NCBI RefSeq assembly: GCF_001044395.1 | Contig: NZ_JANU01000032.1 | Span: 1 to 59,832, forward strand | DNA: 59,832 nucleotides | Direction of reading: 5' to 3' | From: Caenimonas sp. SL110 | GTDB lineage: Bacteria; Pseudomonadota; Gammaproteobacteria; Burkholderiales; Burkholderiaceae_C | Shown here: positions 28,670 through 39,814 of the stretch, one piece after another | How positions within the stretch are numbered: the stretch's first letter is position 1 | Layout of the letters: the number at the start of each line of letters is the position of its first letter | Program-made: the position numbers and the translations under genes | Notes under the pieces: generated by a model | The model's input: the letters and a program-made list of their open reading frames with translations, nothing else | Told to the model about the DNA's origin: nothing | Databases searched by the model: none

Positions 28670-29422
28670 TCAGGCCGCAAGCCACTGCCGCACCGTCTCG
28701 CGCAAATCGCGCGAGTGCCCCTGGGCGGCACGCCAAACGACCTCTGGCGCAGCGATGTGCACACCCGCCGGTGCGAGTTCCAGCAGCGCCGAGACGAACT
28801 CGGCGACCTTGACCGCGCGCACCGGCTGCTCGCTGCCGGGAAGCATGTACTTGAAGGTCGACAGCATGAAGCTTGCAAGCGCGCGCAGCATGCCCTCGCC
28901 ACGAGCCGGCACGGGCTTGCGAGCCGTGCGTACGATCATCAGCCGATCGAAGCCGAGGGTTGCAAGCGACTGCTCATCGAGGTTGGCAAGGCCGCGCTTG
29001 AGCGCCTCGGGTAGCCGCCCCTGCGCGTGAGGCAAAACGACAAGCAGCGTCGTCACGCCACTGGCCCTCATCCAGCGCGCAACTGCGACGAGCTGCTCTG
29101 GTTGCGGTGTCCACAGCGCCCGCTCGCGGTCATGGAAGAGTCGCGGCGGGTCGAACATGACCAGTGCTGTATCCGCCGGCTCCAGTGGCCAGTCGCCAGG
29201 CGCCTCACCCGGCACGACCATGAGGTCCACACCGCGCAGCGCCGTGGTCACCGGTTCGCGCGCGAGCACACGTGTCGATTCGAACCGGTGTGTGCCGACC
29301 ACACGCCGCAGCACCTCATTGCCGAGCACGCCGGTCGCGCCTGCAATCACCAGACGAGGCTTGCGCGCGACTGCAGCGCGGCGCTGCGCGGCACTCAGTG
29401 CTTGAAAGGGCTCAACCTGCAT
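28670..29422 (-). CDS. NAD(P)-binding Rossmann-fold protein (atypical SDR)
   Basis: A 250-residue protein with a nucleotide-binding glycine motif GATGVLG at 28-34 after a β-strand (RLVIAG), as in atypical short-chain dehydrogenases of the NmrA/HTATIP2/YbjT group. The catalytic YxxxK is not clearly present, so it may sense or bind NAD(P) rather than catalyse. The C-terminal part carries VRAVKVAEFVSALLELAP, an arrangement seen in this group. It heads a leftward set with the NTF2-like and YheT-like genes and is divergent from lemA across about 50 bases. Confidence 0.8.
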   Translation of the reverse strand: MQVEPFQALSAAQRRAAVARKPRLVIAGATGVLGNEVLRRVVGTHRFESTRVLAREPVTTALRGVDLMVVPGEAPGDWPLEPADTALVMFDPPRLFHDRERALWTPQPEQLVAVARWMRASGVTTLLVVLPHAQGRLPEALKRGLANLDEQSLATLGFDRLMIVRTARKPVPARGEGMLRALASFMLSTFKYMLPGSEQPVRAVKVAEFVSALLELAPAGVHIAAPEVVWRAAQGHSRDLRETVRQWLAA

Positions 29423-29473
29423 CCATCTATGCTACCGTCGCGGCTCTCGCGTCACCTTGAAGGGAAATCACTC

Positions 29474-30073
29474 ATGATCAAGCGCTGGTTCCTCATCCTT
29501 GCCGCCATGCTCGCTGCGGCCTCGCTGACCGGGTGCGGGTACAACGATTTCCAGCGGCTCGACGAAGCCAGCAAGTCGGCCTGGAGCGAAGTGCTCAACC
29601 AGTACCAGCGCCGCGCCGACCTCATCCCCAACATCGTCGCCACCGTCAAGGGTGAAGCGAACTTCGAGCAGGAGACGCTCACCAAAGTCGTTGAAGCCCG
29701 CGCCAAGGCCACGTCGATGCAAGTCACACCGGAGACGCTCAACGATCCGGCTGCGTTCGCGAAATTCCAGCAAGCACAAGGCGAACTGTCCAGTGCACTC
29801 AGCCGGCTGATGGTGACGGTGGAGCGCTACCCGGACCTGAAGGCCAACAAGGGTTTCAGTGATTTGCGCGTGCAGCTCGAAGGCACCGAAAACCGCATCA
29901 CGGTCGCCCGCAATCGCTACATCCAGACGGTGCAGGAGTACAACGTGCTCGCTCGCAGTTTCCCGAACAACCTCACCGCGATGGTGTTCGGCTACTCGCC
30001 CAAGCCGACATTCACTGTGCAAAACGAAGCGCAGATTTCGGTGCCACCGCAGGTTGACTTCAACAAGAAGTAA
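29474..30073 (+). CDS. LemA family lipoprotein
   Basis: A 199-residue LemA-type protein. The signal sequence ends in a lipobox (LTGC, Cys21), so it should be a lipoprotein, and the rest is a helical bundle with the family motif QYQRRADLIPNIVATVKG. LemA proteins are widespread, probably envelope-associated, and often encoded with TPM-domain (YgcG) proteins as here. ATG 29474 is chosen because the frame upstream is non-coding in character. It is followed without a gap by two TPM-domain genes. Confidence 0.92.
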   Translation: MIKRWFLILAAMLAAASLTGCGYNDFQRLDEASKSAWSEVLNQYQRRADLIPNIVATVKGEANFEQETLTKVVEARAKATSMQVTPETLNDPAAFAKFQQAQGELSSALSRLMVTVERYPDLKANKGFSDLRVQLEGTENRITVARNRYIQTVQEYNVLARSFPNNLTAMVFGYSPKPTFTVQNEAQISVPPQVDFNKK

Positions 30074-30979
30074 GTGAACATGCTTCGGGCACTGGCCGCT
30101 GCGCTGCTGTTTCTTAGCTTCGCAAGTCACGCGCAGAACGTGCTGCCGGTGCCGGCGCTCACCGCGCACGTCATCGACCAGACCAACACGCTTGACGCCA
30201 TCCAGCGTCAGGGGCTGGAAGACCAGCTCACCGCACTGGAGACTGCCAAGGGCGCGCAGGTCGCGATCCTGATGGTGGCCACGACGCAGCCCGAAGACAT
30301 CACCAGCTATGCGAACCGCATTTCAAACGCATGGAAGATCGGCCGTAAAGGCGTAGGTGACGGGCTGCTGGTGGTCGTCGCCAAGGACGATCGCAAGATC
30401 CGTATTGAAGTTGCCAAGACGCTGGAAGGCGCGATTCCCGACCTGGCGGCGCGCCGCGTCATCGACGAAGCGATCACGCCGGAGTTCAAGAAGGGGGATT
30501 ACGCTGCGGGATTGCGCGCGGGCGTGGCACAGATCACTTCGCTCATCAACGGGGAAGCCCTGCCGCCTGTCAAGCAGGCCGACAAGTCGCCTGCAGGTGG
30601 CGCATTCGGCTTCGACTGGATGGACCTGGCGATCTTTCTCTTCATCGCCGTGCCGGTCGTGGGCGGTGTGCTCAAGGGCATGCTGGGGCGCAAGCTGGGG
30701 TCACTGGTGACTGGCGCGGGCGTCGGCACCATCGCGTTGCTCATCACGTCGAGCATTGCGATTGCGGCCATTGCGGCATTCGTCGCGCTGGTCTTCGCGC
30801 TGCTATCGGGTGGACTGGGTGGTGGTGGGTCCGGGCGGCGCGGCGGGCTTGGCGGTCCCGTGATCTGGGGCGGCGGCGGGGGCGGCGGCTGGAACTCAGG
30901 CGGTGGTGGGGGCGGGGGCGGCTGGAGCTCTGGCGGCGGCGGTGATTTTGGGGGCGGCGGCGCCTCGGGAGACTGGTGA
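30074..30979 (+). CDS. TPM-domain (YgcG-like) membrane protein with Gly-rich tail
   Basis: About 300 residues. It starts at GTG 30074, directly after the lemA stop, or ATG 30080. A signal peptide (ending SHAQN) precedes a TPM domain (VIDQTNTLDAIQRQGLEDQL through YAAGLRAGVAQI), two membrane helices (about 176-240) and a glycine/serine-rich C-terminus of about 55 residues with long GGGG runs encoded at 30820-30975. TPM proteins are proposed to act in envelope or photosystem repair; function here is unknown. The next TPM gene overlaps the stop (TGATG). Confidence 0.9.
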   Translation: MNMLRALAAALLFLSFASHAQNVLPVPALTAHVIDQTNTLDAIQRQGLEDQLTALETAKGAQVAILMVATTQPEDITSYANRISNAWKIGRKGVGDGLLVVVAKDDRKIRIEVAKTLEGAIPDLAARRVIDEAITPEFKKGDYAAGLRAGVAQITSLINGEALPPVKQADKSPAGGAFGFDWMDLAIFLFIAVPVVGGVLKGMLGRKLGSLVTGAGVGTIALLITSSIAIAAIAAFVALVFALLSGGLGGGGSGRRGGLGGPVIWGGGGGGGWNSGGGGGGGGWSSGGGGDFGGGGASGDW

Positions 30980-31506
30980 TGGCGGGCACACGCAACTTCT
31001 CGCAAACCGCCCTGCGTCTGTGGCGCCATCGCTGGCAGGATGACGCAGATACACATCGAGCCATCCCACAAGAGCTGGTCGAGCGCCTGGCCCGGCGCGT
31101 CGCCGCGAGCGAGCAGCGGCACAGCGGCGAGATTCGCCTCTATGTGGAAGCGGGCCTGCCCACCAGCTACATCCTGCGGGGTGCCACGCCGCGCGAACGT
31201 GCAATCGCCATGTTCTCCAAACTGCGCCTGTGGGATACCGCCAACAACAACGGTGTGCTGATCTACCTGCTGCTGGCCGAACACGCCATTGAAATCGTCG
31301 CTGACCGCGGGTTGTCACAGCGCGTACCCGAAGCCGAATGGAAAGCTATCGTCCAGCGAATGGGCACCGCGTTTCGTGACCGGCGCTTTGAAGATGGGTT
31401 GACCCAGGCGCTGGAGGAAGTCTCGGCTCTGCTGGTGCAGCACTTCCCGTTGGCACCCGGCGAGGTCAATCCCAATGAACTGCCGGACGAACCGGTCCTG
31501 GGTTGA
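30976..31506 (+). CDS. TPM-domain protein, short paralogue
   Basis: A 175-176 residue protein whose ATG (30979) shares a base with the upstream stop codon. It has a TPM-type domain (SGEIRLYVEAGLP, FSKLRLWDTANNNGVLIYLLLAEHAIEIVADRGL, AIVQRMGTAFRDRRFEDGL) but no signal peptide or clear membrane helix, so it may act in the cytoplasm or be anchored through partners. LemA, long TPM and short TPM as a three-gene set is common in betaproteobacteria. Confidence 0.87.
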   Translation: MMAGTRNFSQTALRLWRHRWQDDADTHRAIPQELVERLARRVAASEQRHSGEIRLYVEAGLPTSYILRGATPRERAIAMFSKLRLWDTANNNGVLIYLLLAEHAIEIVADRGLSQRVPEAEWKAIVQRMGTAFRDRRFEDGLTQALEEVSALLVQHFPLAPGEVNPNELPDEPVLG

Positions 31507-32290
31507 TGCTGTGCGAATCGCCCCGGTACCGGATGTCGCCTCGATTGAGCGCGCGACGGTTGCTGCGGTGGCGCCGCCGAGGGTCGAAGAACTGGGGGGC
31601 TGGCTCCTGCCCTTTGACGAAGGGACGGTTGGGCGCGCTCGGAGCGCTGTTCCGCTGGACCACGGCGAGCCGGACACGCACCTGATCCCAGAGATCGAGG
31701 GTCGGTATGGGGCGCTAGAGCTGCCCGCCATATTTCGTGTGCCGGATGTCGAAACGTTTGCGCCCTTTCGATCGGAACTGGTTGCCCGTGGTTATGCCGA
31801 ATCCAAACCAACGCTGGTGCAGGTCGGCTCCAGCAGCGAGGCCGCCCGAATGGTGTCCCCCTGTCTGTCGCAGGTAGAGATCAGGACAGCTGCCGACGAC
31901 GAATGGGCATCGGTTTTCCTGGGCGAAGGCTTCGATCCTGTCGATGGCGCCAGCCGTGTAGCGACGCTGCGCCGGGCCCAGGGATCGCTCTTTGCGCGGG
32001 CCTGCGATGCCGACCAAACCGTCGCCGCCGGCGTTCTGGCACTCGGTCATGGCTGGGCGAGCATTCACGGCATGCGAACGGCGCTAACGCACCGGCGCCG
32101 CGGATACGCATTGCGAGTGCTTACTGCGCTGGCAAGCACTGCAACGCAACGCGGATATGAGCAGATGGTGCTTCAGGTGGAGGCTGGCAACGCGGTGGCG
32201 CAGCGCCTGTATGCGCGCTGCGGATTGCGCACCGCATGGCGTTACACCTACTGGGAGAGACCGTCGGCGATGGCACCGCAGAAACCATGA
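31475..32290 (+). CDS. GNAT-family N-acetyltransferase
   Basis: A 271-residue protein with a variable N-terminal half and a C-terminal GNAT domain whose acetyl-CoA motif is HRRRGYALRVL and whose end is AQRLYARCGLRTAWRYTYW. The start at ATG 31475, preceded by GAGGT eight bases upstream, overlaps the TPM gene by 32 bases; GTG 31511 is an alternative. Substrate unknown. It converges on atpC, with the ATP synthase terminator between. Confidence 0.85.
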   Translation: MNCRTNRSWVDAVRIAPVPDVASIERATVAAVAPPRVEELGGWLLPFDEGTVGRARSAVPLDHGEPDTHLIPEIEGRYGALELPAIFRVPDVETFAPFRSELVARGYAESKPTLVQVGSSSEAARMVSPCLSQVEIRTAADDEWASVFLGEGFDPVDGASRVATLRRAQGSLFARACDADQTVAAGVLALGHGWASIHGMRTALTHRRRGYALRVLTALASTATQRGYEQMVLQVEAGNAVAQRLYARCGLRTAWRYTYWERPSAMAPQKP

Positions 32291-32299
32291 GCCCCCAAT

Positions 32300-32326
32300 A
32301 AAAAGGCCCTGCCAACAGGCAGGGCC
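32300..32326 (-). terminator. Rho-independent terminator of the atp operon
   Basis: On the minus strand a nine-base-pair stem ggccctgcc/ggcagggcc with a four-base loop is followed by TTTTT. It lies 50 bases past the atpC stop and is the expected end of the ATP synthase transcript. Confidence 0.92.
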
Positions 32327-32375
32327 GAGGGCGCGGTTTTTAGCGCTTCTTGTTTCGCTCGAATCCGTTGGGGAT

Positions 32376-32801
32376 TTATTTCTTCTGACGATACTTGCGA
32401 AGGGCCGCGATCTGCGCAGCCATGACGGCCAGCTCCGATTGCGCCCTGGCGATGTCGAGTTCACCCTTGGCATTGCGCAGCGCTTCTTCGGCTGCGGCTT
32501 TGGCGGCATTGGCCTTCTCTTCGTCCAGATCCTTCCCGCGAATGGCGGTGTCGGACAGCACGGTGACGGTCTTGGGTTGCACTTCGAGGATGCCACCAGC
32601 AACGAACACGAACTCTTCGGTTCCGTCGGCCTTTTCGATACGCACTGTGCCTGGCTTGATGCGCGTGATCAGCGGCGTGTGGCGCGGGTAGATCCCGAGC
32701 TCACCGGCTTCGCCGGGCAGCGCCACGAAGCGGGCCTCGCCAGAGAAGATCGACTCCTCGGCGCTGACCACGTCGACGTGGATGGTGTGGGTGGGGTCCA
32801 T
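32376..32801 (-). CDS. atpC: ATP synthase F1 subunit epsilon
   Basis: A 141-residue ε subunit, part of the rotary central stalk and an inhibitor of ATP hydrolysis. An N-terminal β-sandwich ([34 protein letters not shown]) is followed by a two-helix C-terminal domain rich in Ala, Glu and Lys. Last gene of atpIBEFHAGDC, 26 bases after atpD. Confidence 0.96.
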   Translation of the reverse strand: MDPTHTIHVDVVSAEESIFSGEARFVALPGEAGELGIYPRHTPLITRIKPGTVRIEKADGTEEFVFVAGGILEVQPKTVTVLSDTAIRGKDLDEEKANAAKAAAEEALRNAKGELDIARAQSELAVMAAQIAALRKYRQKK

Positions 32802-32827
32802 AAGTACCTTTAGTCAGTTTCCTGGAC

Positions 32828-34255
<1,428 letters not shown>

Positions 34256-34285
34256 TTAATCTGTTGAATCCGTGCGTCCGCGCGA

Positions 34286-35152
34286 TCAGACCGCTGCGGC
34301 CCCGGCGACGATTTCCGAAAGTTCTTTCGTAATCGCTGCCTGGCGCGTTTTGTTGTAGACCAGCTTGAGCTCGGCAATCACATTGCCGGCGTTGTCGGTG
34401 GCTGCCTTCATCGCGACCATGCGAGCCGATTGCTCGGACGCCATGTTCTCGGCAACAGCCTGGTACACCAACGCTTCCACGTAGCGCAGCAGCAGTTCGT
34501 CGATGACGGTCTGCGCGTCGGGCTCGTAGATATAGTCCCAGCCGGGTTGGCCTTCATCCGACTTGAAGTTGTCGGCCGTGAGCGGCAAGAGCTGCTCGAG
34601 CACGGGCTCCTGGCGCATCGTGTTGATGAACTTGGTGTACGACAGGTACACCGCGCTCACCTTGCCTTCCGCGTATGCGTCGAGCAAGACCTTCACGGGG
34701 CCGATCAGCTTGTCCAGATGCGGCGTATCGCCCAGCTGCGTCACATGCGAGACCACCTTGGCGCCGATGCGGTTCAGGAAGCCCAGGCCCTTGTTGCCAA
34801 TGGCCACTGCGTGCGACTCCAGGCCCGCTGCCTGCTGCTCGCGCAGCTTGGTGGTGACCAGGCGCAGCACGTTGGTGTTCATGCCGCCGCACAGGCCCTT
34901 GTCAGTCGTGACCACGATGAACCCAGCCGTCTTGGCATCGTTCATTTTCATGAACGGGTGGGTGTACTCCGGGTTCGCCTTGCCAAGGTTGGCTGCAACA
35001 TTACGCACCTTGTCGGCATAAGGCCGGGCGTGACGCATGCGTTCCTGCGCCTTGCGCATCTTGGACGCAGCCACCATTTCCATGGCCTTGGTGATCTTCT
35101 TGGTGTTCTCCACCGACTTGATCTTGCCGCGAATCTCTTTACCTGCTGCCAC
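34286..35152 (-). CDS. atpG: ATP synthase F1 subunit gamma
   Basis: A 288-residue γ subunit, the rotating shaft inside the α3β3 ring. The N-terminal helix [19 protein letters not shown] and the C-terminal helix ending [19 protein letters not shown] are the paired coiled coil; the central Rossmann-like domain has DKGLCGGMN. Between atpA and atpD in the leftward atp operon. Confidence 0.97.
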   Translation of the reverse strand: MAAGKEIRGKIKSVENTKKITKAMEMVAASKMRKAQERMRHARPYADKVRNVAANLGKANPEYTHPFMKMNDAKTAGFIVVTTDKGLCGGMNTNVLRLVTTKLREQQAAGLESHAVAIGNKGLGFLNRIGAKVVSHVTQLGDTPHLDKLIGPVKVLLDAYAEGKVSAVYLSYTKFINTMRQEPVLEQLLPLTADNFKSDEGQPGWDYIYEPDAQTVIDELLLRYVEALVYQAVAENMASEQSARMVAMKAATDNAGNVIAELKLVYNKTRQAAITKELSEIVAGAAAV

Positions 35153-35175
35153 GTTGAGCTCCTATGCTTTGGTGA

Positions 35176-36789
35176 TCAGGCAAAGGTTTTCTTGAAGGCG
35201 GCAATTGCGGCAGTCATTTCAGCCTCTGCGTCGATGCAGGCCTTCTTGAAAGCCTTCTTGTCGTCGCTGTCCGAATCCTTGGCGGGCTTGTTGTCCCACT
35301 TGGCGCCGTTCTTCTCGATGGTCGCGAGCATGGGAGCGTGCTTGTCCTTGAGATAAGCGTGCAGGCCGTGTTCGAAAGGAAGAACCTTCTTGACTTCGAT
35401 GTCGTCGAGGAAGCCCTTGTTCACTGCGAACAGCGTGGCGCCCATGAGCGAGATCGGCAGCGGGCTGTACTGGGCCTGCTTGAGCAGTTCCGTCACGCGG
35501 GCACCGCGGTCGAGCTGCTTGCGGGTGGCTTCGTCCAGGTCGGATGCGAACTGCGCGAACGCAGCCAGTTCACGGTACTGCGCCAGGTCGGTACGGATAC
35601 CGCCGGACAGGCCCTTGATCCAGTTGGTCTGCGCAGCACTACCCACGCGCGACACCGAAATACCGGCGTTAATCGCGGGACGGATACCTGCGTTGAACAG
35701 TGACGTTTCCAGGAAGATCTGGCCGTCGGTGATCGAGATCACGTTGGTCGGAACGAATGCCGACACGTCGCCAGCTTGCGTTTCGATAATAGGCAGCGCA
35801 GTCAGCGAGCCGGTCTGGCCCTTGACTTCACCCTTGGTGAAGGCCTCGACATAGTCGGCGTTCACGCGGGCTGCGCGCTCGAGCAGTCGGCTGTGGAGAT
35901 AAAACACGTCGCCGGGGTAGGCTTCGCGGCCTGGCGGACGGCGCAGCAGCAGCGAAACCTGGCGATAGGCGACGGCCTGCTTGGACAGATCGTCATAAAC
36001 GATCAGGGCGTCCTGACCACGGTCGCGGAAGTACTCGCCCATCGTGCAACCCGAGTAAGCCGAGACGTACTGCATGGCGGCGGACTCGGAAGCAGAGGCG
36101 GCAACCACGATGGTGTAGTCCATCGCGCCGGCTTGTTCCAGGGAGCGCACGATGTTCTTGATCGTGGATGCCTTCTGGCCGATCGCAACATACACGCAGG
36201 TCATGTTCTGACCCTTCTGGTTGATGATCGCGTCGACGGCCACAGCGGACTTGCCGGTCTGGCGGTCGCCAATGATCAGCTCGCGCTGGCCACGGCCGAT
36301 CGGCACCATGGAGTCGATCGACTTCAGGCCCGTCGCCATGGGCTGGCTGACCGACTGACGTGCAATCACGCCCGGTGCAACCTTTTCGATCACGTCGGTC
36401 ATCTTGGCGTTGACAGGACCCTTGCCGTCGATGGGCTGGCCCAGGGCATTCACCACGCGGCCGATCAGCTCGGGGCCGACCGGCACTTCCAGGATGCGTC
36501 CCGTGCACTTCACGGTGTCGCCTTCGGAAATGTGCTCGTACTCGCCCAGAATCACCGAGCCGACAGAGTCGCGCTCCAGGTTCAGCGCCAGGCCGAAGGT
36601 GGCGACGCCGTCCTTGGTCGGCGGGAATTCCAGCATTTCACCAGCCATCACGTCGGACAGGCCGTGGATGCGGCAGATGCCGTCCGCCACGGACACAACG
36701 GTGCCCTGGTTACGGATGTCGGCGCTGGCGACGAGCCCCTCGATGCGGCTCTTGATCAGTTCAGAAATTTCTGCGGGATTGAGTTGCAT
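35176..36789 (-). CDS. atpA: ATP synthase F1 subunit alpha (extended C-terminus)
   Basis: A 537-residue α subunit, non-catalytic nucleotide-binding partner of β. P-loop GDRQTGKS is at 174-181. It is longer than E. coli AtpA (513) because the C-terminal helical domain carries an inserted Lys/Asp/Ser-rich stretch, [18 protein letters not shown], at about residues 497-514, before the conserved final helix. This part faces the peripheral stalk. ATG 36789 opens [16 protein letters not shown], the conserved δ-binding N-terminus. Confidence 0.98.
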   Translation of the reverse strand: MQLNPAEISELIKSRIEGLVASADIRNQGTVVSVADGICRIHGLSDVMAGEMLEFPPTKDGVATFGLALNLERDSVGSVILGEYEHISEGDTVKCTGRILEVPVGPELIGRVVNALGQPIDGKGPVNAKMTDVIEKVAPGVIARQSVSQPMATGLKSIDSMVPIGRGQRELIIGDRQTGKSAVAVDAIINQKGQNMTCVYVAIGQKASTIKNIVRSLEQAGAMDYTIVVAASASESAAMQYVSAYSGCTMGEYFRDRGQDALIVYDDLSKQAVAYRQVSLLLRRPPGREAYPGDVFYLHSRLLERAARVNADYVEAFTKGEVKGQTGSLTALPIIETQAGDVSAFVPTNVISITDGQIFLETSLFNAGIRPAINAGISVSRVGSAAQTNWIKGLSGGIRTDLAQYRELAAFAQFASDLDEATRKQLDRGARVTELLKQAQYSPLPISLMGATLFAVNKGFLDDIEVKKVLPFEHGLHAYLKDKHAPMLATIEKNGAKWDNKPAKDSDSDDKKAFKKACIDAEAEMTAAIAAFKKTFA

Positions 36790-36861
36790 GACTCTTTCCT
36801 TCTTTCTTTGGTTAAGCAGCGTTTTAGGCGGCGTTAGATGCGTCGTTTGAAGCGGCGGCTA

Positions 36862-37392
36862 TCAAGCCGACAGCGCGACTTTCATTTGTTCCAGGCGGGC
36901 CTTGACCGAGGTGTCGAGCACTTCGTCTCCGACCACCACGCGAATCCCACCGATCAGGTCGGGCTGCTGCTCGACCGACAGATTGAGCTTGCGGCCAAAA
37001 CGCTTCTCAAGCGTCTCCGAAACGCCCTGGAGGGCGTCGGCGTCGATCGGGAACGCGCTGTAGACAGTCGCGTCCGATGTGCCGCCCTGCACGTTCACGA
37101 GCGCGCGAAACTGGCTGGCGATTTCCGTCAGTGCGGACAGGCGGCCGTTTTCGATCACCGTGCGCAGGAAGTTCTTTGCCGCCTCGGACAGCGCCACCTG
37201 GGCGACGCCGGAGACCAGGTCGAACACCTGCTGGTTGGTGACCTTGGGGTTGTCCGCGAACAGCTGGATCTGGCGCTCTGCCGCGATGCCGGCAATTTCG
37301 TCGAGCCAGACCGAAGTGCCATTCAGATCAGCGGATGCCGACTTGAAAAGCGCCTCGGCGTACGGCCGCGCAATGGTGGCAAGTTCAGCCAT
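36862..37392 (-). CDS. atpH: ATP synthase F1 subunit delta
   Basis: A 176-residue δ subunit (OSCP), which caps the F1 head and binds the b dimer. The N-terminal helical domain begins [14 protein letters not shown], and the C-terminal part has [24 protein letters not shown], the family signature. Starts three bases after the atpF stop; the gap to atpA is about 72 bases. Confidence 0.96.
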   Translation of the reverse strand: MAELATIARPYAEALFKSASADLNGTSVWLDEIAGIAAERQIQLFADNPKVTNQQVFDLVSGVAQVALSEAAKNFLRTVIENGRLSALTEIASQFRALVNVQGGTSDATVYSAFPIDADALQGVSETLEKRFGRKLNLSVEQQPDLIGGIRVVVGDEVLDTSVKARLEQMKVALSA

Positions 37393-37395
37393 GGC

Positions 37396-37866
37396 TTACA
37401 GCTCGGTCTTCAGGCGGCTCAGGAGGTCGGCATGCACACCGGCATTGACTTCCTTGCGCAGGATCTGCTCGGCGCCCTTCACGGCCAGCGCTGCAACCTG
37501 CTCGCGCAGGGCCTCACGTGCCTTGACGGTTTGCTGCTCCGCCTCAACGCGAGCGGCCGCAACGATCTTGCCGCCCTCTTCTGTCGCACGTGTCTTGGCT
37601 TCCTCAACGATGGCCTGGGCGCGACGCTCGGCATCTGCCAGGCGCGCTGCGGTTTCGTTACGGGTCTTGGCCAGCTCTTCTTCCACGCGCTGGTTGGCTG
37701 CAGACAGGTCAGCTTTCGCCTTGTCGGCGGCAGCAAGGCCTTCTGCGATCTTCTTTGCGCGCTCGTCCAGGGCCACGGCGATCGGCGGCCACACGAACTT
37801 CATCGTGAACCCGACCAGGGCCAGGAACACGATCATCTGAATGATCAGGGTACCGGTGATGCTCAC
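37396..37866 (-). CDS. atpF: ATP synthase Fo subunit b
   Basis: A 156-residue b subunit, identical in length to E. coli AtpF. A single N-terminal membrane helix ([21 protein letters not shown]) is followed by a long charged helix that forms the peripheral-stalk dimer. The start is GTG 37866 (VSITGTL) with AGGA about eight bases upstream; an upstream ATG would add nine atypical residues before the membrane helix. Confidence 0.94.
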   Translation of the reverse strand: MSITGTLIIQMIVFLALVGFTMKFVWPPIAVALDERAKKIAEGLAAADKAKADLSAANQRVEEELAKTRNETAARLADAERRAQAIVEEAKTRATEEGGKIVAAARVEAEQQTVKAREALREQVAALAVKGAEQILRKEVNAGVHADLLSRLKTEL

Positions 37867-37926
37867 TTTTTCATCCTTCACCCCGCGAGCCAAGGCCGCA
37901 GGGCATACGTTCTGGGAGGACGAGAC

Positions 37927-38199
<273 letters not shown>

Positions 38200-38263
38200 C
38201 TAGAGGACTTGGTTGACGTAGAGAAAAGAGAAAAGAGAAAACGGAAAAAGCAGTGCGCAATAT

Positions 38264-39124
38264 CTAGTGAGAGTCGTGCGCCTGACCAAGGTAAACCAGG
38301 GCCAGCATCATGAACACAAAGGCTTGCAGCGTGATGATGATCAGGTGAAATGCCGCCCAGACAAAGCCAGCGACGATATGCAGTGCAGCCAGGCCGATGC
38401 CAGTGGCCGACAGGGACCACGCTCCGCCCAGCAAGGCGATCAGCAGGAAGATCAGTTCGCCGGCGTACATGTTGCCGAACAGTCGCATGCCGTGCGACAC
38501 GGTCTTGGCAACGAACTCGATGATCTGGAAGACAAAGTTGAACGGCCACAGGATCGGGTGTGCACCGAAAGGCGCGGTCACGAGTTCATGGGCCCAGCCG
38601 CCCAGGCCCTTGATCTTGATGTTGTAGAACAGGCACAGCAGCAGCACCGACACCGACAGACCCATGGTCACCGAGAGATCGGCAGTGGGAACGACACGCA
38701 GATAGGCGTGCGTCGGATCGCCGCCGGCGGCACCGTAGATTTTTTCCCAGATGAACGGCAACAGGTCGACCGGCAGCAAGTCCATTGCATTGAGCAGGAA
38801 AATCCACACGAAGACTGTGAGCGCCATCGGGGCGATGAGCTTGCGGCTGTTGGCGTTGTGGACGATGCCCTTGGCCTGGGAGTCGACCATCTCGACCAGA
38901 ATTTCCACTGCCGCCTGAAAGCGGCCCGGGACGCCAGCCGTCGCCTTGCGCGCGGCGCGCCAGAGGATGAAACAGCCGAGCACCCCGATCAGGATCGAGA
39001 AGAACAGCGAATCGAAGTTGAAGACCGTGAAGTCCAGGACGTTGGACGCCTTGTGGTTTTGCAGGTGCGTCAGGTGGTGAATGATGTATTCACCGGCGCT
39101 AGGTGCATGTTCAGCTGCGGCCAT
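38264..39124 (-). CDS. atpB: ATP synthase Fo subunit a
   Basis: A 286-residue polytopic protein providing the proton half-channels. The essential arginine lies in GMRLFGNMYAGEL, and downstream helices contain the paired polar residues of the channel. Length is slightly above E. coli (271). Its start overlaps the end of atpI by 14 bases. Confidence 0.96.
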   Translation of the reverse strand: MAAAEHAPSAGEYIIHHLTHLQNHKASNVLDFTVFNFDSLFFSILIGVLGCFILWRAARKATAGVPGRFQAAVEILVEMVDSQAKGIVHNANSRKLIAPMALTVFVWIFLLNAMDLLPVDLLPFIWEKIYGAAGGDPTHAYLRVVPTADLSVTMGLSVSVLLLCLFYNIKIKGLGGWAHELVTAPFGAHPILWPFNFVFQIIEFVAKTVSHGMRLFGNMYAGELIFLLIALLGGAWSLSATGIGLAALHIVAGFVWAAFHLIIITLQAFVFMMLALVYLGQAHDSH

Positions 39125-39623
39125 TTGTATTCTTCAAGTTTTCAATTCGTTTTGGGCGCGGCTTGAATGCCAGCGCCAACCAATACACCTTCAGGGTGAC
39201 GATCAGGCCAACCAGCATTGCCGGCCAGCTCAGGTCCGCCACCAGCTTCGGCGCCGCTGCCATCAAGGCAATCGTCGAAGCAATCTTGACCATCTCCCAC
39301 ACCATGAACCCGACGGCAGCACTGCCAGCGTCGAGTGACGCAAAACGCCCGGTGAGCCCTCGCGCAAAAATGGCCGCGGGGATCACCACGGCCATCGCGC
39401 CATATCCGGCGGACCACCCTACGCTTTGCCTCCCAGTGATGCCCCACGCGGCCAACGCCACAAGGAGCCCCACCACTACCTGCCCCATCACGACCCACCA
39501 GGGGGACACCAGTGGATTTTGTTCGCGAAGCCGACGCGCCTCCTCAAAGGTCAGCGGCTTGACCGGAATCTCTCCGTCGGGGACTTCATCAAAATTCACA
39601 GGAAGCGGTGCGTTTATTGTCAT
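39111..39623 (-). CDS. atpI: ATP synthase assembly protein AtpI
   Basis: A 170-residue membrane protein with a cytoplasmic N-terminus (EVPDGEIPVKPLTFEEARRL) and four helices. AtpI is poorly conserved; its position as first gene of the operon, immediately upstream of and overlapping atpB, is the main evidence. It helps assembly of the c ring. The N-terminal extension of about 60 residues is longer than in E. coli AtpI. Confidence 0.85.
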   Translation of the reverse strand: MTINAPLPVNFDEVPDGEIPVKPLTFEEARRLREQNPLVSPWWVVMGQVVVGLLVALAAWGITGRQSVGWSAGYGAMAVVIPAAIFARGLTGRFASLDAGSAAVGFMVWEMVKIASTIALMAAAPKLVADLSWPAMLVGLIVTLKVYWLALAFKPRPKRIENLKNTNGRS

Positions 39624-39667
39624 TGTTTGGTGCGCCGCCTTGTTCCAGGATTTTTACAAAGCCTCTC

Positions 39668-39673
39668 ATTATA
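39668..39673 (-). promoter_or_regulatory. Candidate -10 element of the atp operon
   Basis: A perfect TATAAT on the minus strand lies 45 bases upstream of the atpI start in the 191-base divergent region with dat. No convincing -35 hexamer was found 16-18 bases further upstream, so the assignment rests on position and the consensus hexamer. Confidence 0.4.
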
Positions 39674-39814
39674 AGTAGAAACCCCGTTCTGGTCGCCCGT
39701 ATCCGAGTCGAGACGCGGGCTATGCCGGCGTTCAGCGTACTTTTGCGTAGGACAGTGTTGCTGGATTTGAACGGGCGCCCGATTCGGGTGCGTCGCACCG
39801 TACACAATGGCGCC

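Noticed and set aside
30820..30975. Apparent G-rich repeat array
   Set aside because: It is the glycine-rich coding tail of the TPM protein, in frame, rather than a non-coding repeat or CRISPR.
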